Assembly: GCF_905171775.1 (NCBI RefSeq)
Contig: NC_053497.1
Span: forward strand, 37,981,781-38,045,780
Direction: 5' to 3'
Source: Rana temporaria
Taxonomy: Eukaryota; Chordata; Amphibia; Anura; Ranidae
DNA: 64,000 nucleotides
Position numbers and translations under genes: made by a program. Position 1 is the first letter of the stretch; every line of letters starts with the position of its first letter. Below are positions 1 to 11,111 of the stretch, in pieces. The notes beneath the pieces are model-generated. The model was given only the letters and a program-made list of their open reading frames with translations, was not told the origin of the DNA and did not search any database.

Positions 1-66
1 AATCAGATCCCACTTATTAGATTGTTATGGGTATAATAAGATGGAATAGTGACTAAGAAAGACTGT

Positions 67-240
67 GGGCTAGATTCACGTAGGGGGACGCAAGTTTGTG
101 CGGGCGTAGCGTATCCTATTTACGCTACGCCTCCGCAACTTAGACGGGCAAGTGCAGTATTCACAAAGCACTTGCTCCGTAAGTTGCGGCGGCGTAGCGT
201 AAATCTTCCGGCGTAAGGTCAGGTAAAAAAAATTGAAGGG
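67..240. repeat. CGTA-rich MITE fragment
   Basis: Begins GGGCTAGATTCACGTAG and is dense in TACGC/GCGTA motifs. The start matches the end of the complete element at 7918-8655, but no opposite terminus is visible, so this copy looks truncated. Confidence 0.55.
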
Positions 241-917
241 AATCTGTCCTGATCTGTTTAGGCAGATTTGATCGGAAAGGTAGTCAGGTATAAATGGACA
301 GTGGAGTCTGTTTACTTCCGGCCACCCATAGGGCAGAGCGGGCTCTGTTCTTATCCACTCTGCAGAAACTGAGTGGGCACAGATATGCCATCCACCCACT
401 CTGCTCCAATCAGCATCCCCCCCCTGTGAAAGTGGCTCAATGGATTCTTTTGTCTTCACTGTAACTTAAATAGCTACGTCAGGACATTTGTAAGTAAATC
501 ATACAAAAGAACTGTAGGATAGAAGAGGATGTGTGACTGTTTGAGATGAAACATTAAACTCTGTAAAAGGTCACCATATAATAAGGCGCCACACATTCAC
601 CACTGCTAATTTGTTAGATATGGTGCTATGAATAACCCCAAATGGATATTATAGTTATTTATTTGGACGCAACATCTGGTTTTACATATCTCATGGGTTC
701 TCCACTGGCATGATGAATCTTCCTAATGGTCTCATTCTCCTTGGGGTACAGGTGTTTCCACAAACTCCACTTTCAGAAAACAAAGGCCCCTTTCACACGT
801 TCGGACCGTTCAGGTCTGCCTGTCAGTTTTTCCGGCGGAGCTGAACAGCGACTCTATGCTTCTCTATGGAGCGTTGGATGTCAGCGGTAACATGTCCGCT
901 GACATCTTATCCGATCT
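241..917. other. no gene recognised
   Basis: I find no exon-like homology. A segment from about 787 (CCCTTTCACACGTTCGG) resembles dispersed CG-rich repeat sequence. This lies in intron 5 of CYP2 gene A. Confidence 0.4.
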
Positions 918-1088
918 GCTTTCTCCCTGGTGTGGAGTGTGGTGCTCGCCCCCTCCCTTGGACTACAGGAGAGTCAGGACACTCTCTACGTTGGAGATAG
1001 AGAAAGGAGCTGTGTGTTAGTGGGCATCCTGACTCTCCTGTAGTCCAAGGGAGGGGGCGAGCATGACACTCCACACCAGGGAGAAAGC
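918..1088. repeat. near-perfect 62-bp inverted repeat (hairpin)
   Basis: Arms 918-979 and 1027-1088 are reverse complements with about two mismatches, separated by a 47-base loop. The arms contain CGCCCCCTCCC. No target duplication was identified, so this may be the core of a foldback MITE. Confidence 0.8.
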
Positions 1089-1424
1089 CTCGCATTACTG
1101 TGTGGAGTTACAGACAGAAGAACAGGAAGTGAGGATTTCTCAGAAGAAATAAGGACATTTAAAAGCAAAATGGAAGGATGAGGTAAGTGAAGGAGGACTG
1201 CACTAAGGTAAAGGAAGCTATTTAGGAAAAAAAATAGTACCTTTACAACCCCTTTAAGATAATATGTGCATTGCTGATTTCCTTCAATGCTCTACCTCAG
1301 CTAATTTTGAGCACCAAGGTCATTTGAGGTACAGAGAGCAGCTACTACTTTATTGATTTCACACTGTTTTCTTGTAAATACCACAGAACATTTTATAATG
1401 AAATACAAGCAAGGCAGACCTCAC

Positions 1425-1601
1425 CTCTCTCATCTTTATTAGGAAACAATCAATGTAATCTCTGGGACAGTTCACATCCAGAGTCGCCTCATGCACTGTG
1501 ATCTTCTTCTTTACAAATTCATTCAACTTGTCAAAAATTTTAAACACTGTGTGATGGCTGCCAGGCAAGTACATGAAGAAACGAGGTGCCAGTGCAAAGA
1601 T
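1425..1601 (-). CDS. CYP2 gene A exon 5
   Basis: The 177-bp exon runs from TTTTTAG|ATC to AGAGAG|GTGAGG and encodes residues 217-275, beginning IFALAPRFFMYLPGSHHTVF and ending RDYIDCFLIKMRE. PRDxIDCFLxKM is the usual end of CYP2 exon 5, just before the I-helix. It is the last gene A exon in the window; exon 6 would lie left of base 1. Confidence 0.93.
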
Positions 1602-2114
1602 CTAAAAAGGAAAATACAATCTGATAAAAATGGATGCTGTTAAGGTCTACTATGGCTCTAAAGGCTGCTTCACAATTACCCAACTATTCGGTAGTCAGGT
1701 GCCTACAGGTGCATTAGTTAGATAGTGGCTAGAACAGGCTGAGGGGGGAAAGAGTTAATGCGTGTGCTACAGTTCCCAGGCTTTTTGGATTCAGCCTACT
1801 CACCAGTAATATAAATATGGGGGAAGGTTGAATTTGAGACCTTTTTGGCAGTTTGGATGGGCCACATGGGAAAGGACATGCCATAGCTACTGTGAAAAGG
1901 GATTGCTGCACCTTTCAGTATGAAGAATGGACCCGGGGTTCTGGAGAACAACCAAGACCTGGAGGGTGCCAAAATGGACTACTACCTTTCTGAGGTATGC
2001 CAGGGCAGCCAGTTAGAAATACTTAGGGACATTATGACACTACTGTTCATGTTGGACTGTACTAATAAGCTTTTCAGTAAAGTTGCACCAACTGATCTGA
2101 TCCAGGGTCTGTAA

Positions 2115-2201
2115 AGCACATGTACACACGACCGAACTTGTCTGCTGAAACTGGTCCGTGGACAAGTATCAGCGGACAGATCCGGTCGTGTGTACGGGGC
2201 C
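2115..2201. mobile_element. short Harbinger-type MITE
   Basis: An 87-bp segment with GTACACACGACCG near one end and CGGTCGTGTGTACGGGGCC at the other, flanked by TAA and TTA. Its right end matches the ends of the Harbinger elements elsewhere in the window. It lies in intron 4 of gene A. Confidence 0.6.
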
Positions 2202-2266
2202 TTAGATATGCTTATAAAAAGATTAATTTACTGTGTACCCAACTGGTGCTACTAAGATTAGCCTAC

Positions 2267-2427
2267 CTGAGCCCATGGTGAAGTCACAATTCTAAAAGAC
2301 TCTTTAATGAGGGCCAGCATGGACAGGAACTCCTTATCTTCATAGTCAAAACGCTCATTGAAAAAAATAGAGCATGTGATGTTGGAGACAGCCAGGCTCA
2401 GAAGGAATGTGGGATCAAATTGGGCTC
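2267..2427 (-). CDS. CYP2 gene A exon 4
   Basis: The 161-bp exon lies between CTTCCAG| and CTCAG|GTAGGC. It encodes AQFDPTFLLSLAVSNITCSI and on to RFDYEDKEFLSMLALI and SPWAQ, the E- and F-helix region; FDP, AVSN and RFDYxD are characteristic CYP2 signatures. Phase 1 in, phase 0 out. Confidence 0.93.
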
Positions 2428-2529
2428 CTGGAAGAGAAAAGACCGTTGGCTTTAGTTTTAAATTGATATTAAACCCAAAAACAAACATTTATTATATTGC
2501 AGCTTACCAATACTCAAATTCAGTGGCTG

Positions 2530-2750
2530 CATTTGTTTCTATTTAGGCTTTGTTGCCTCTATTTTCACCTGGTGATCTGGCCAGTAAGTCTGTTATCTTT
2601 ACAAGTCCAAGGTGTCATGCAAGAGTGCCTGTTAGATGGTTGAGACAAACCATTTATCAGGGGAGCTTAAAATTGTCAAGTTTTATTAATTTAAGTAAAA
2701 CCTTTATCCCAAAAAAAAAAAAAAAAAAAAACATATGTTGCTGTAACTGC
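2530..2750 (+). repeat. dispersed repeat copy 1
   Basis: Shares CTGGCCAGTAAGTCTGTT, CCTTTATCCCAAAAA and CTGTAACTGC with 11150-11400, so it is an interspersed repeat. The TTAA element at 2751 is inserted at the CTGTAACTGC end, where the second copy continues uninterrupted. Confidence 0.6.
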
Positions 2751-4653
2751 TTAACCACTTCAGCCCCGGAAGGATTTACCCCCTTTCTGTCTGGGCTATT
2801 TTTTGTGATATGGCACTACGTCGCTTTAACTGACAATTGCGTGTGTGACGCTGTACCCAAACAAAATTGACATACTTTTTTTCCCACAAATAGAGCTTTC
2901 TTTTGGTGGTACTTGATCACCTCTGCAGTTTTTTTTCTTTTTCTTTTTTTGTGTTATAAACAAAAAAAAGAGCGACATTTTGAAAAAATACACAATATTT
3001 TTATATTTTTGCTATAATAAATATCCCCAATTTAAAAATAAATAAAATCTTTTTTCCTCAGTTTAGGCCAATATATTCTTCTACATATTTTTGGTAAAAA
3101 GAAATCGCAATAAGCGTATATTGATTGGTTTGCGCAAAAGTCTACAAAATGGGGAATAGATTTATGCCATTTTTATTATTATTATTTTTTACTAGTAGTG
3201 GCAGAGATCTGCAAATTTGTATCAGCACTGCGACATTGCAGCGGACAGATTGGACACTGTTAACACTTTTTTGGGACTATTAACATTTATACAGCGATCA
3301 GAGATAAAAATAGCCACCGATTACTGTGTAAATGTCACTGACGGTGAAGGGGTTAAAACTAGGGGTCGATCAAGGGGTTAACCACTTCAATACAGGGTAT
3401 TTTCACCCCCTTCCTGCCCAGACCAATTTTTAGTTTTCAGCGCTGTTGCGCTTTGAATGACAATTGCGCAGTAATGCAACACTGTACCCAAATGAAATCT
3501 TTATGTTTTTTTCCCCACAAATAGAGCTTTTCTTTGGTGGTATTTGATCACCGCTGCGATTTTTATTTTTTGCGCTATAAACAAAAGATGAGCGAAAATT
3601 TGGAAAAAAATCACAATATCGTTTACTTTTTACTTTAATAAATATCACAATTTAAAAATATATATTTTTTTTTTCCTCAGTTTAGGCCGATATGTATTCT
3701 TCTACATGTTTTTGGTAAAAAAAAAAAATCACAATAAGCATATATTGATTGGTTTGCGCAAAAGTTATAGCGTCTACAAAATAGGGGATATATTTATTGC
3801 ATTTTTATCTATTTTAATTTTTTTACTAGTAAAGGCGGCGATCTGCATTTTTTATTGTGACTCTGACATTGTGACAGACATATCGGACACTTTTGACACA
3901 TTTTTGGAACCATTCACATCTATACATCGATTAGTGGTAGAAAACTGCACTAATTAATGTGTAAATGTGACTGGCAGGGAAGGGGTCAACACTGGGGGGC
4001 GATCAAGGGATTAAATATGTTCCCTAGGGAGTTATTCTAACTGTAGGGGGCGGGGACTCACAAGGGGAGAAGACCGATTGGTGTTCCTCTGTACTGGGAA
4101 CACACATCGGTCTCCTCACATCTGACAGGATGTGGATCTGTGTGTTTACACACACAGATCGACGGTCCTGCCGTGATCACAGGCAATCGCGGGTGACATT
4201 GTGGTCGCCGGGCACGCCGCCGGCAGCGCACGCGCGCCCTCTGGACGGACGGCAAGCCCAGGACGTCATATGACGTCCCTCCTGTGGACGTCATTTGACT
4301 ATGGGCGGGTATTAAAGTGGTTAACTGTGTTCCCCATGAGGGTTTCTATCTGTGGGGGGATGGGCTTACTGGGACATGACAGAGATCACTTTTCCCGACC
4401 ACTGGGAATAGTAGATCCCTGTCATGTCACTTGTCAGAATGAGAAAATGCCTTGTGTACAAGGCAATCGCGGGCCGGCGGAGGACATCGAGTCCTCCGAC
4501 TCACGGGCACGCACCCACAGCTTCCAGCCGGAGCGAGCGTGCGTCCGCCAGCAACTGATCGACCTGTGCGAGCAACTGTACAGATACAGAGATTCACGCA
4601 GGAGAGCCATTGTGCTGCCATCAAATGACAGTGGCCAGTCTTAAAGCGGTTAA
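2751..4653 (+). mobile_element. outer TTAA-bounded element, split by a second copy
   Basis: Starts TTAACCACTTCAGCCCCGG and ends AAAGCGGTTAA (TTAA at 4650-4653). TTAA target sites are typical of piggyBac or Kolobok-type nonautonomous elements. The inner copy at 3378-4325 interrupts it at a TTAA; the outer halves read on sensibly across the insertion. No coding capacity is seen. It lies in intron 3 of gene A. Confidence 0.7.
3378..4325 (+). mobile_element. inner TTAA-bounded element nested in its own family
   Basis: 948 bp from TTAACCACTT to AAGTGGTTAA, with 10-bp terminal inverted repeats and TTAA on both sides. Its internal sequence (ACAAATAGAGCTTTTCTTTGG, then GGTTTGCGCAAAAGT) parallels the surrounding copy and the one at 10113-11111. 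Confidence 0.75.
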
Positions 4654-4964
4654 GGATCAGTAAACTGCAATATATTACATTTTTGTTTTGGGGTTTAATA
4701 TTGCTTTAAGTTATTCATATTAAGAACAATGTATGCCTTAGCAGAATTATCTGTTTAGGTTTCCAAATGTACAACTTTAATAATGTTTTCTTGCTTTCTG
4801 CAGCTAGGAAACCTCCTAATGTGTAAACTGAGCAGCTATAGTCTTCTGGGCTGTCTCAATGCTGGCTAGTACTTTTCTCTATTGACAGGAAACACTCTCT
4901 ACCGCCTCTGTCCAGATAGGACAATGCCAACACACCCAGGAATTGGTCCTAAAAACCTACCAAC

Positions 4965-5114
4965 CTTCTTTCTTCCGGAACTCTTCTGCTAAACACTTGG
5001 CCTCCTCTTGTACCCGTTCCTCCAGGCTTCTTTTACCCATCCCAAAATTCCTCAGGGTACTCAAGGTAAATCGTCTCATCTGTTTCCATCGCTCACCATT
5101 GCTAAATAGAACTC
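4965..5114 (-). CDS. CYP2 gene A exon 3 (C-helix)
   Basis: The 150-bp exon is bounded by ATATAG| and GAAG|GTTGGT. It reads GVLFSNGERWKQMRRFTLST and continues RNFGMGKRSLEERVQEEA, the C- and D-helix segment of CYP2. The WxxxR motif (W122, R126), which contacts a haem propionate in P450s, is present. Phase 1 in, phase 1 out. The donor GTTGGT is a weaker match than the other donors but gives the exact family length. Confidence 0.92.
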
Positions 5115-5264
5115 CTATATGTAAAGAATTCAAATGGTATTACTTTATTTGGATTGCCAAAATTACTACTTTTATGGATTAAAACAAACACGGTATTGTG
5201 GAAAAAAAATACAGTATTAGGAAGAGAAAAGTGTAAGCAAACCCAAAAACATAAATTACATTCA

Positions 5265-5675
5265 TTAAAGGAGAAGTCCAGCCTGAGATTTTTAGGCTGG
5301 GCCTTTCCTATGGGTCACAGGAGTACAATTAGTTTTGCACTCCTGTGACCCATTTTCAGCGGAGAGCGGTCTGAAGTCCACTTTCTGCTCACGTCACTGC
5401 CATGAGTCATGATTGATGGCAGTCTCAGCGAGCCGTTGAGACAGCCTCTCCCCGCCCCACCACTGCTCAGCGCTCCAATGAGTGCTGAGAAGTAGAGCAG
5501 AAGCCATGCTGACTGACAGTCAGCATCGCTTTGCTCGGGTGAGAACCGAGCCATCAGCGATGTTCGGTGGCTCGGTTATCAGTGCAGAGATGCCGGGGGA
5601 CAGCCTGATGCTGCATTCACCTAGGCAAGTATGAATATATAAAAAACAAAAAAACAAAACATACTTCTCTTTTAA
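5265..5675. mobile_element. TTAA-bounded MITE
   Basis: Bounded by TTAAAGGAGAAGT and ACTTCTCTTTTAA, i.e. short inverted repeats with TTAA ends. A hairpin (GGGTCACAGGAGTACAA / CACTCCTGTGACCC) lies near the left end. It lies in intron 2 of gene A. Confidence 0.55.
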
Positions 5676-6074
5676 AGTTTAGTAGTTCTTAAATGCAGTG
5701 TCTGCATTATATTTCTTTTATTAGGCTTTTTAACCTTTATTTTCCCCTTGTAATCCTGGAAATAACACACTTCCTGTCTCTGGGTGGCTACGCTCGCGCC
5801 TTCTCTGTAACCATGGAGGGAGCTATGGTTGACAAAACAGGCTGGACTTTAGACATGTCTGCCCTTGTTCCTCTCCATTACACTGTGGGTTGATGGAACT
5901 AGAAATACAGGAATGTTTGTGATTTCTTTTCAGCTCACAGGAAGTGACAATGGAAACAGCATTTCTGCAATAGCAACACTTTTTTTTGTACTTGCTGAAA
6001 AGGTTTGTACCCTAAAAAAATAAACTAAATGTAGAAAGTACAGAAAAAAAAACCTTCTGATCTTTCTAGAAATG

Positions 6075-6787
6075 CAGGGCCAGATCCTCAAAACGGATAC
6101 GCCGGCGTAACTGCTGTTACGCCGTCGTATCCCTGTTTCTATCTTTGGAACTGATCCACAGAATCAGTTTCCAAGAGATAGACAGAAGATCCAAAATGTG
6201 TAAGGGACTTACACTGCCGGATCTTAGGATGCAGTACCGCATCCGCCGCTGGGGGCATTTCGTGTCGAAATGCCGCCTCGGGTATGCAAATTAGCACTTA
6301 CGGAGATCCACGAAGCTTTTCAGCTTCGTTTTTTCTCCGTAAGTTTAAGTTTGCAAACGCAAAATTAGGGCTGCTTTTACAAAGTGTAAACTGTTTACAC
6401 CATGTAAAAGCAGACCCTTCTGTCCAGCGACGGAATTTTTTTTTTGTTTTGAATTTTTTTTTTCGCCGTATCTTTTTTTTTTCCCGACGCAACTTTATTG
6501 ACCCGTCGCGATCCACAAAGCTCAGCGTAACGTAATTTTGCGCTATGCACATCGGGAAAATGACGTCACAAGCATGCGCAGTACGGCTGGCGCGGGAGCC
6601 CGCCTAATTTAAATGGGAATCGCCCCCATGAAAAGAGGAACGCCTTGCGCCGGCGGAATTTAAGTTACACAGCCAAAAATTTCTAGGTAAGTGCTTTGTG
6701 GATCGGGCACTTAGGTAGAAATTTTAAGGCAGTGTAACTTAAATGGGAAAATTTACGTTACGCCGGATCTTTGTGGATTACCCCCAT
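6075..6787. mobile_element. CGTA-rich terminal-inverted-repeat element
   Basis: Ends are related but diverged inverted repeats (GGGCCAGATCCTCAAAAC versus the complement of TTTGTGGATTACCCCC), with GCCGGCGTAAC-type motifs just inside both ends. No open frame resembles a transposase. Confidence 0.5.
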
Positions 6788-7370
6788 AGTGTCCTTGTTA
6801 CTTTCTGCAAGCTTTAGTGTTACTAGACCCACAACAGTAAAATCAGTCTGTATATGCATTAAAGCATGCTTGTTATACTCACTGCGGAACCTAAGGGGTT
6901 AAACCTGTGTAAAAAGGATGTTTAATCCTGTCTTTGCTGATCCTCCCCTTCTTCCACTGTCCCTAATCAATCTTCTGATAAGACAGAGCCTTTGTAGTCA
7001 CTCCCTAGAGAGTTTTTTTTCTTTTCTTGGGAGAGTGCACGTGATTGGCACAGGGCTAATCAGCACTGTCCAGACAAAGGCTCAGGGGTCATGATGCAGC
7101 CTCGTAGGACAGTCAGAGGAGAATGAAAACTCCTCCTACAAGCTCTAACCAAATACTGATAGAAGTCACAAGACTGCTATATACTGCTGGTGAGAAAAGG
7201 TATTTAGCTGTTTATATTTACAAAAATATTTGCATTTCCGTGTTCTGTGTACTGTGGGAGACCAGATATAGTGAATGCAGGGTCCTGGGTGTAGTAACAG
7301 ATTGCAAAACAATCACATTTTTCAAAGCTGTGGTTCTCATCCACCTCCTAAGCCCCCCCCCCCCATGTAA

Positions 7371-7734
7371 GGCTCGATTCACACCTATGCATGTTGCTTC
7401 TGAGCGCTTTTGCAGTGCTTTTTGCTGTGCTTGCTGCGTTTTTCGACATGTGTTTTTACCGCAATTTTTTTTAGCCGGCAATTTTTATTTTTTCACATTT
7501 CCTTTAACAACCAGCTAAAAAAAAAAACGCAGATCGCAACAAAATCAGGATAAAAACGTGGTACTTGTGGGTCCATTGAATTCTATTACATGCAAAACGC
7601 TGCTTTTTGTGGGAAAAAAAAGTCCCTGACCCTTTCCAAAAACGCAGAGGCACAAAAAAGCATTGATGTGAACATGTTCCATTTCTCTGCATTTCTGCAA
7701 AATGCATCAAAAATGCATTAGTGTGAATAGAGCC
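7371..7734. mobile_element. Harbinger-like MITE
   Basis: 364 bp bounded by GGCTCGATTCACACCTATGC and the near-complement ATTAGTGTGAATAGAGCC, flanked by TAA on the left and TTA on the right. The interior holds GCAAAACGC-type repeats and no gene. Confidence 0.55.
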
Positions 7735-7917
7735 TTATGGAGAGTAACAAAGGCAGACAGTTTGAAGTCCAATAATGGAGGACCACCAAGGCTCCTATAG
7801 ATACAGTGGAGGAAAAATATCAGACACAAGGTTTGTTAGTTAGTTGTAGGATTACCAGGTGAAAATAAAGGACAGAAAAGTCCGAAAAAAAAAACTAGTG
7901 CAGCAACTAGATACAAA

Positions 7918-8655
7918 GGCCCGGATTCACGTAGCACTTACGCCGCCGTATCTCGAGATACGCCGCGTAAGTGTAAATGTGCGCCGTCGTATCTGTGCGC
8001 CGTGCCCACAGAACTAGATACGTCTGAAAATAGGCTTCCTATGACCGACGTAAGTTTCCTACTCCGTCGTATCGTGGGCGCATATTTACGATGGCCACAA
8101 GGGGCGCTCCTATTGATTTACGATTCGAATATGCAAATGAGTGAGATACGCCGATTTACGAACGTACTTGCGCCCGGCGCATTAGTATGCGCGGTTTACG
8201 TAAGGCTTACGTCCGGCGTATAGTTATTCCCCATCTATGAGGCGCAACTCATGAAAAGGTATGGACCAGGGAACAGCCGTCGTATTTTACGTTGTTTACG
8301 TAGTAGTACGTGAATAGGGCTGGGCGTAGGTTACGTTCACGTTGTAGGCAGTGATCCGGCGTATCTTGGGGAGTAGTTCCGACGTGATTGAGAGCATGCG
8401 CACTGGGATGCGTCCACGGGACGGCGCATGCGCCATTTGTTTGGCCCATCATTTGCATGGGGTCACGCTTCATTTATATGGATCACGCCCACTTCCACCT
8501 ACTTTAAATTAGGCTGGCTTACGACTACGAATTTACATTACGCCGGCGCAATGTTTTGTAAATACTGTGCTCGCCGCTCTGCGCCACGTCAGCGTAGCGT
8601 ATATTCGATACACTACGCCGGTATAACTATGCACCGCTGTACGTGAATCCGGGCC
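7918..8655. mobile_element. complete CGTA-rich MITE, 16-bp TIRs
   Basis: GGCCCGGATTCACGTA at 7918-7933 is exactly complemented at 8640-8655. The 738-bp body is rich in TACGCCG/CGGCGTA. I could not define a target duplication. Confidence 0.75.
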
Positions 8656-8937
8656 AATGTCTAGTAAACAGATACTGTATATGCCATTTTTTTGTTTTGG
8701 GGTTCAAATATGCTATAAATATTTTATTGTCTGTGCATAAAACTCCTCCGAACTTGCTACGCCTATGGCTGAGGGACAGCAAACATTGAGGCCAACAACC
8801 TTTCCCAACCTACCCCAAAATTCCAAGATTACCCCCACCCCTTCCCAAAATTACCAGATAACAACCATTTCTTTTTTTGGAGTCAAATGGCCATAGCAGC
8901 AATTTCTTTTTTTGTATATACAATATAAAACATGTAA

Positions 8938-9795
8938 TAATTACAAAGATAAAAAAACAAGCCACCTGGGAGACACACCAAACATGTGGAAGAAGGTGCT
9001 CTGGTCAGATGAAACCAAAGTTGAACTTTTTGGCAACAATGCAAAACGTTATGTTTGGCGTAAAAGCAACACAGCTCATCATCCTGAACACACCATCCCC
9101 ACTGTGAAACATGGTGGTGGCAGCATCATGGTTTGGGCCTGCTTTTCTTCAGCAGGGACAGGGAAGATGGTTAAAATTGATGGGAAGATGGATGGAGCCA
9201 AATACAGGACCATTCTGTAAGAAAACCTGATGGAGTCTGCAAAAGACCTGAGACTGGGACGGAGATTTGTCTTCCAACAAGACAATGATCCAAAACATAA
9301 AGCAAAATCTACAATGGAATGGTTCACAAATAAACATATCCAGGTGTTAGAATGGCCAAGTCAAAGTCCAGACCTGAATCCAATCGAGAATCTGTGGAAA
9401 GAAGTAGAACTGAAAACTGCTGTTCACAAACGCTCTCCATCCAACCTCACTGAGCTCGAGCTGTTTTGCAAGGAGGAATGGGCAAAAATTTCAGTCTCTC
9501 CATGTGCAAAACTGATAGAGACATACCCCAAGCGACTTACAGCTGTAATCGCTGCAAAAGGTGGCGCTACAAAGTATTAACTTAAGGGGGCTGAATAATT
9601 TTGCACGCCCAATTTTTCAGTTTTTTATTTGTTAAAAAAGTTTGAAATATCCAATAAATTTCGTTCCACTTCATGATTGTGTCCCACTTGTTGTTGATTC
9701 TTAAATTACAGTTTTATATCTTTATGTTTGAAGCCTGAAATGTGGCAAAAGGTCGCAAAGTTCAAGGGGGCCGAATACTTTCGCAAGGCACTGTA
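8938..9795 (+). pseudogene. Tc1/mariner-type transposase remnant with right terminus
   Basis: The C-terminal catalytic half of a Tc1-like DDE transposase, the cut-and-paste enzyme that inserts at TA. Motifs in order: WSDETKVELFG (first Asp region), GGGSIMVWACFS, FQQDNDPKH (second Asp) and SPDLNPIENLW (Glu). An in-frame TAA at 9218-9220 splits it, and the N-terminal DNA-binding half is missing. Past the TAA at 9578-9580, the 3' region ends with the complement of CAGTGCCTTGCGAAAGTATT at about 9795, next to TA, as Tc1 ends do. A 5'-truncated, inactive copy in intron 2 of gene A. Confidence 0.88.
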
Positions 9796-9899
9796 TAAGC
9801 ACAACCTGTTTATATGGCATTACAGAAATTTCTACGGTTTAAATATGAATACATAACCAACATGAATCCCTTCAGCAAATTTTGCAACCCATCTCTTAC

Positions 9900-10062
9900 C
9901 ATATCCCTTGAAAGCTATATCTGCCATGGCTAATTTAGCTCTATCACCGAACACCTCTCCGTTATCGATGAGGGCTTCTTTCACCACGTCAAAACCGTTC
10001 AACACCACCGCCTTGTTCTGGCCCAGGTGAACCATAGATACCGGGCCATATTGAGTGCCAAG
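9900..10062 (-). CDS. CYP2 gene A exon 2
   Basis: The acceptor CTTCAG| ends at 10063 and the donor ATG|GTAAGA starts at 9899. The 163-bp length is the canonical CYP2 exon 2 size. It encodes residues 59-112 plus one base: LGTQYGPVSMVHLGQ through VVLNGFDVVKEALI, i.e. the strand region and B-helix (YGPV, VKEALID are CYP2 hallmarks). It joins exon 3 in phase 1, giving KGYG. A TTAA-bounded transposon starts only 51 bp upstream of the acceptor (10113), inside intron 1. Confidence 0.93.
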
Positions 10063-10112
10063 CTGAAGGTGCAAAAAGAAGAGATTCAAATCAATCAAAT
10101 TTTCATGTTCCT

Positions 10113-11111
10113 TTAACCACTTACCCCCCGGACCATATTGCTGGTCAAAGACCAGAGCACTTTTTGCGATTCGGGACTGCGTCGCTTTAACTGACAATTG
10201 CGCGGTCATGCGACGTGGCTCCCAAACAAAATTAGCGTCCTTTTTTTCCCCACAAATAGAGCTTTCTTTTGGTGGTATTTGATCACCTCTGCGGTTTTTA
10301 TTTTTTGCGCTATAAACAAAAATAGAGCGACAATTTTGAAAAAAATGAATATTTTTTACTTTTTGCTGTAATAAATATCCCCCAAAAATATGAAAAAACT
10401 TTTTTTTCCCTCAGTTTAGGCCGAGACGTATTCTTCTACGTATTTTTCGTAAAAAAAAATTGCGATAAGCGTTTATTGATTGGTTTGCGCAAAAGTTATG
10501 GCGTTTACAAAATAGGGGGTATTTTTATGTCATTTTTATTAATATATTTTTTTTACTAGTAATGGCGGCCATCAGCGATTTTTTTTCGGTACTGCGACAT
10601 TATGGCGGACACTTCGGACACTTTTGACACATTTTTGGGACCAGTGGCATTTTTATAGCGATCAGTGCTATAAAAATGCATTGGATTACTATAAAAATGC
10701 CACTGGCAGTGAAGGGGTTAACACTAGGGGGCGGGGAAGGGGTTAAGTATTTCCCTGGGTGTGTTCTTACTGTGGGGGGGGGTGGCCTCACTAGGGGAAA
10801 CACTGATCCTCTGTTCATACATTGTATGAACAGAGGATCAGCATTTCCCCCGCTGACAGGACAGAGAGCTGTGTGTTTACACACACAGCTCCCGGTCCCC
10901 GCTCTGTAACGAGCGATCGCGTGTGCCCGGCGGCGATCGCCCCCGCCGGGCACACGCACGGGAGACGGGGGCGAGCGGGGGGCGCGCGCTTCCGGCGGCG
11001 CGCACGTGCCCCTAGTGGCCGTTTAAAGAGCTGACGTTATACTACGTGCTCTCGCCCAGGAGAGCCGACCTGCCGCCGTAGAATGACGGCGGCTGGCCAG
11101 CAAGTAGTTAA
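10113..11111 (+). mobile_element. TTAA-bounded element beside exon 2
   Basis: 999 bp between TTAACCACTTACCCCCCGG and AAGTAGTTAA, same family as 3378-4325 (shares ACAAATAGAGCTTTC and GGTTTGCGCAAAAGTTATGG). The right half holds hairpins such as ATACATTGTATGAACAGAGG with its complement, and GTGTGTTTACACACACAG. Its left edge is 51 bp from the exon 2 acceptor of gene A. Confidence 0.75.

Noticed and set aside
4201..4644. 147-codon plus-strand frame
   Set aside because: It spans the junction of two nested TTAA elements and shows no domain.
9832..10209. 125-residue frame as an independent gene
   Set aside because: Only the 54 codons between the AG and GT sites match CYP2; the ends are intron read-through.
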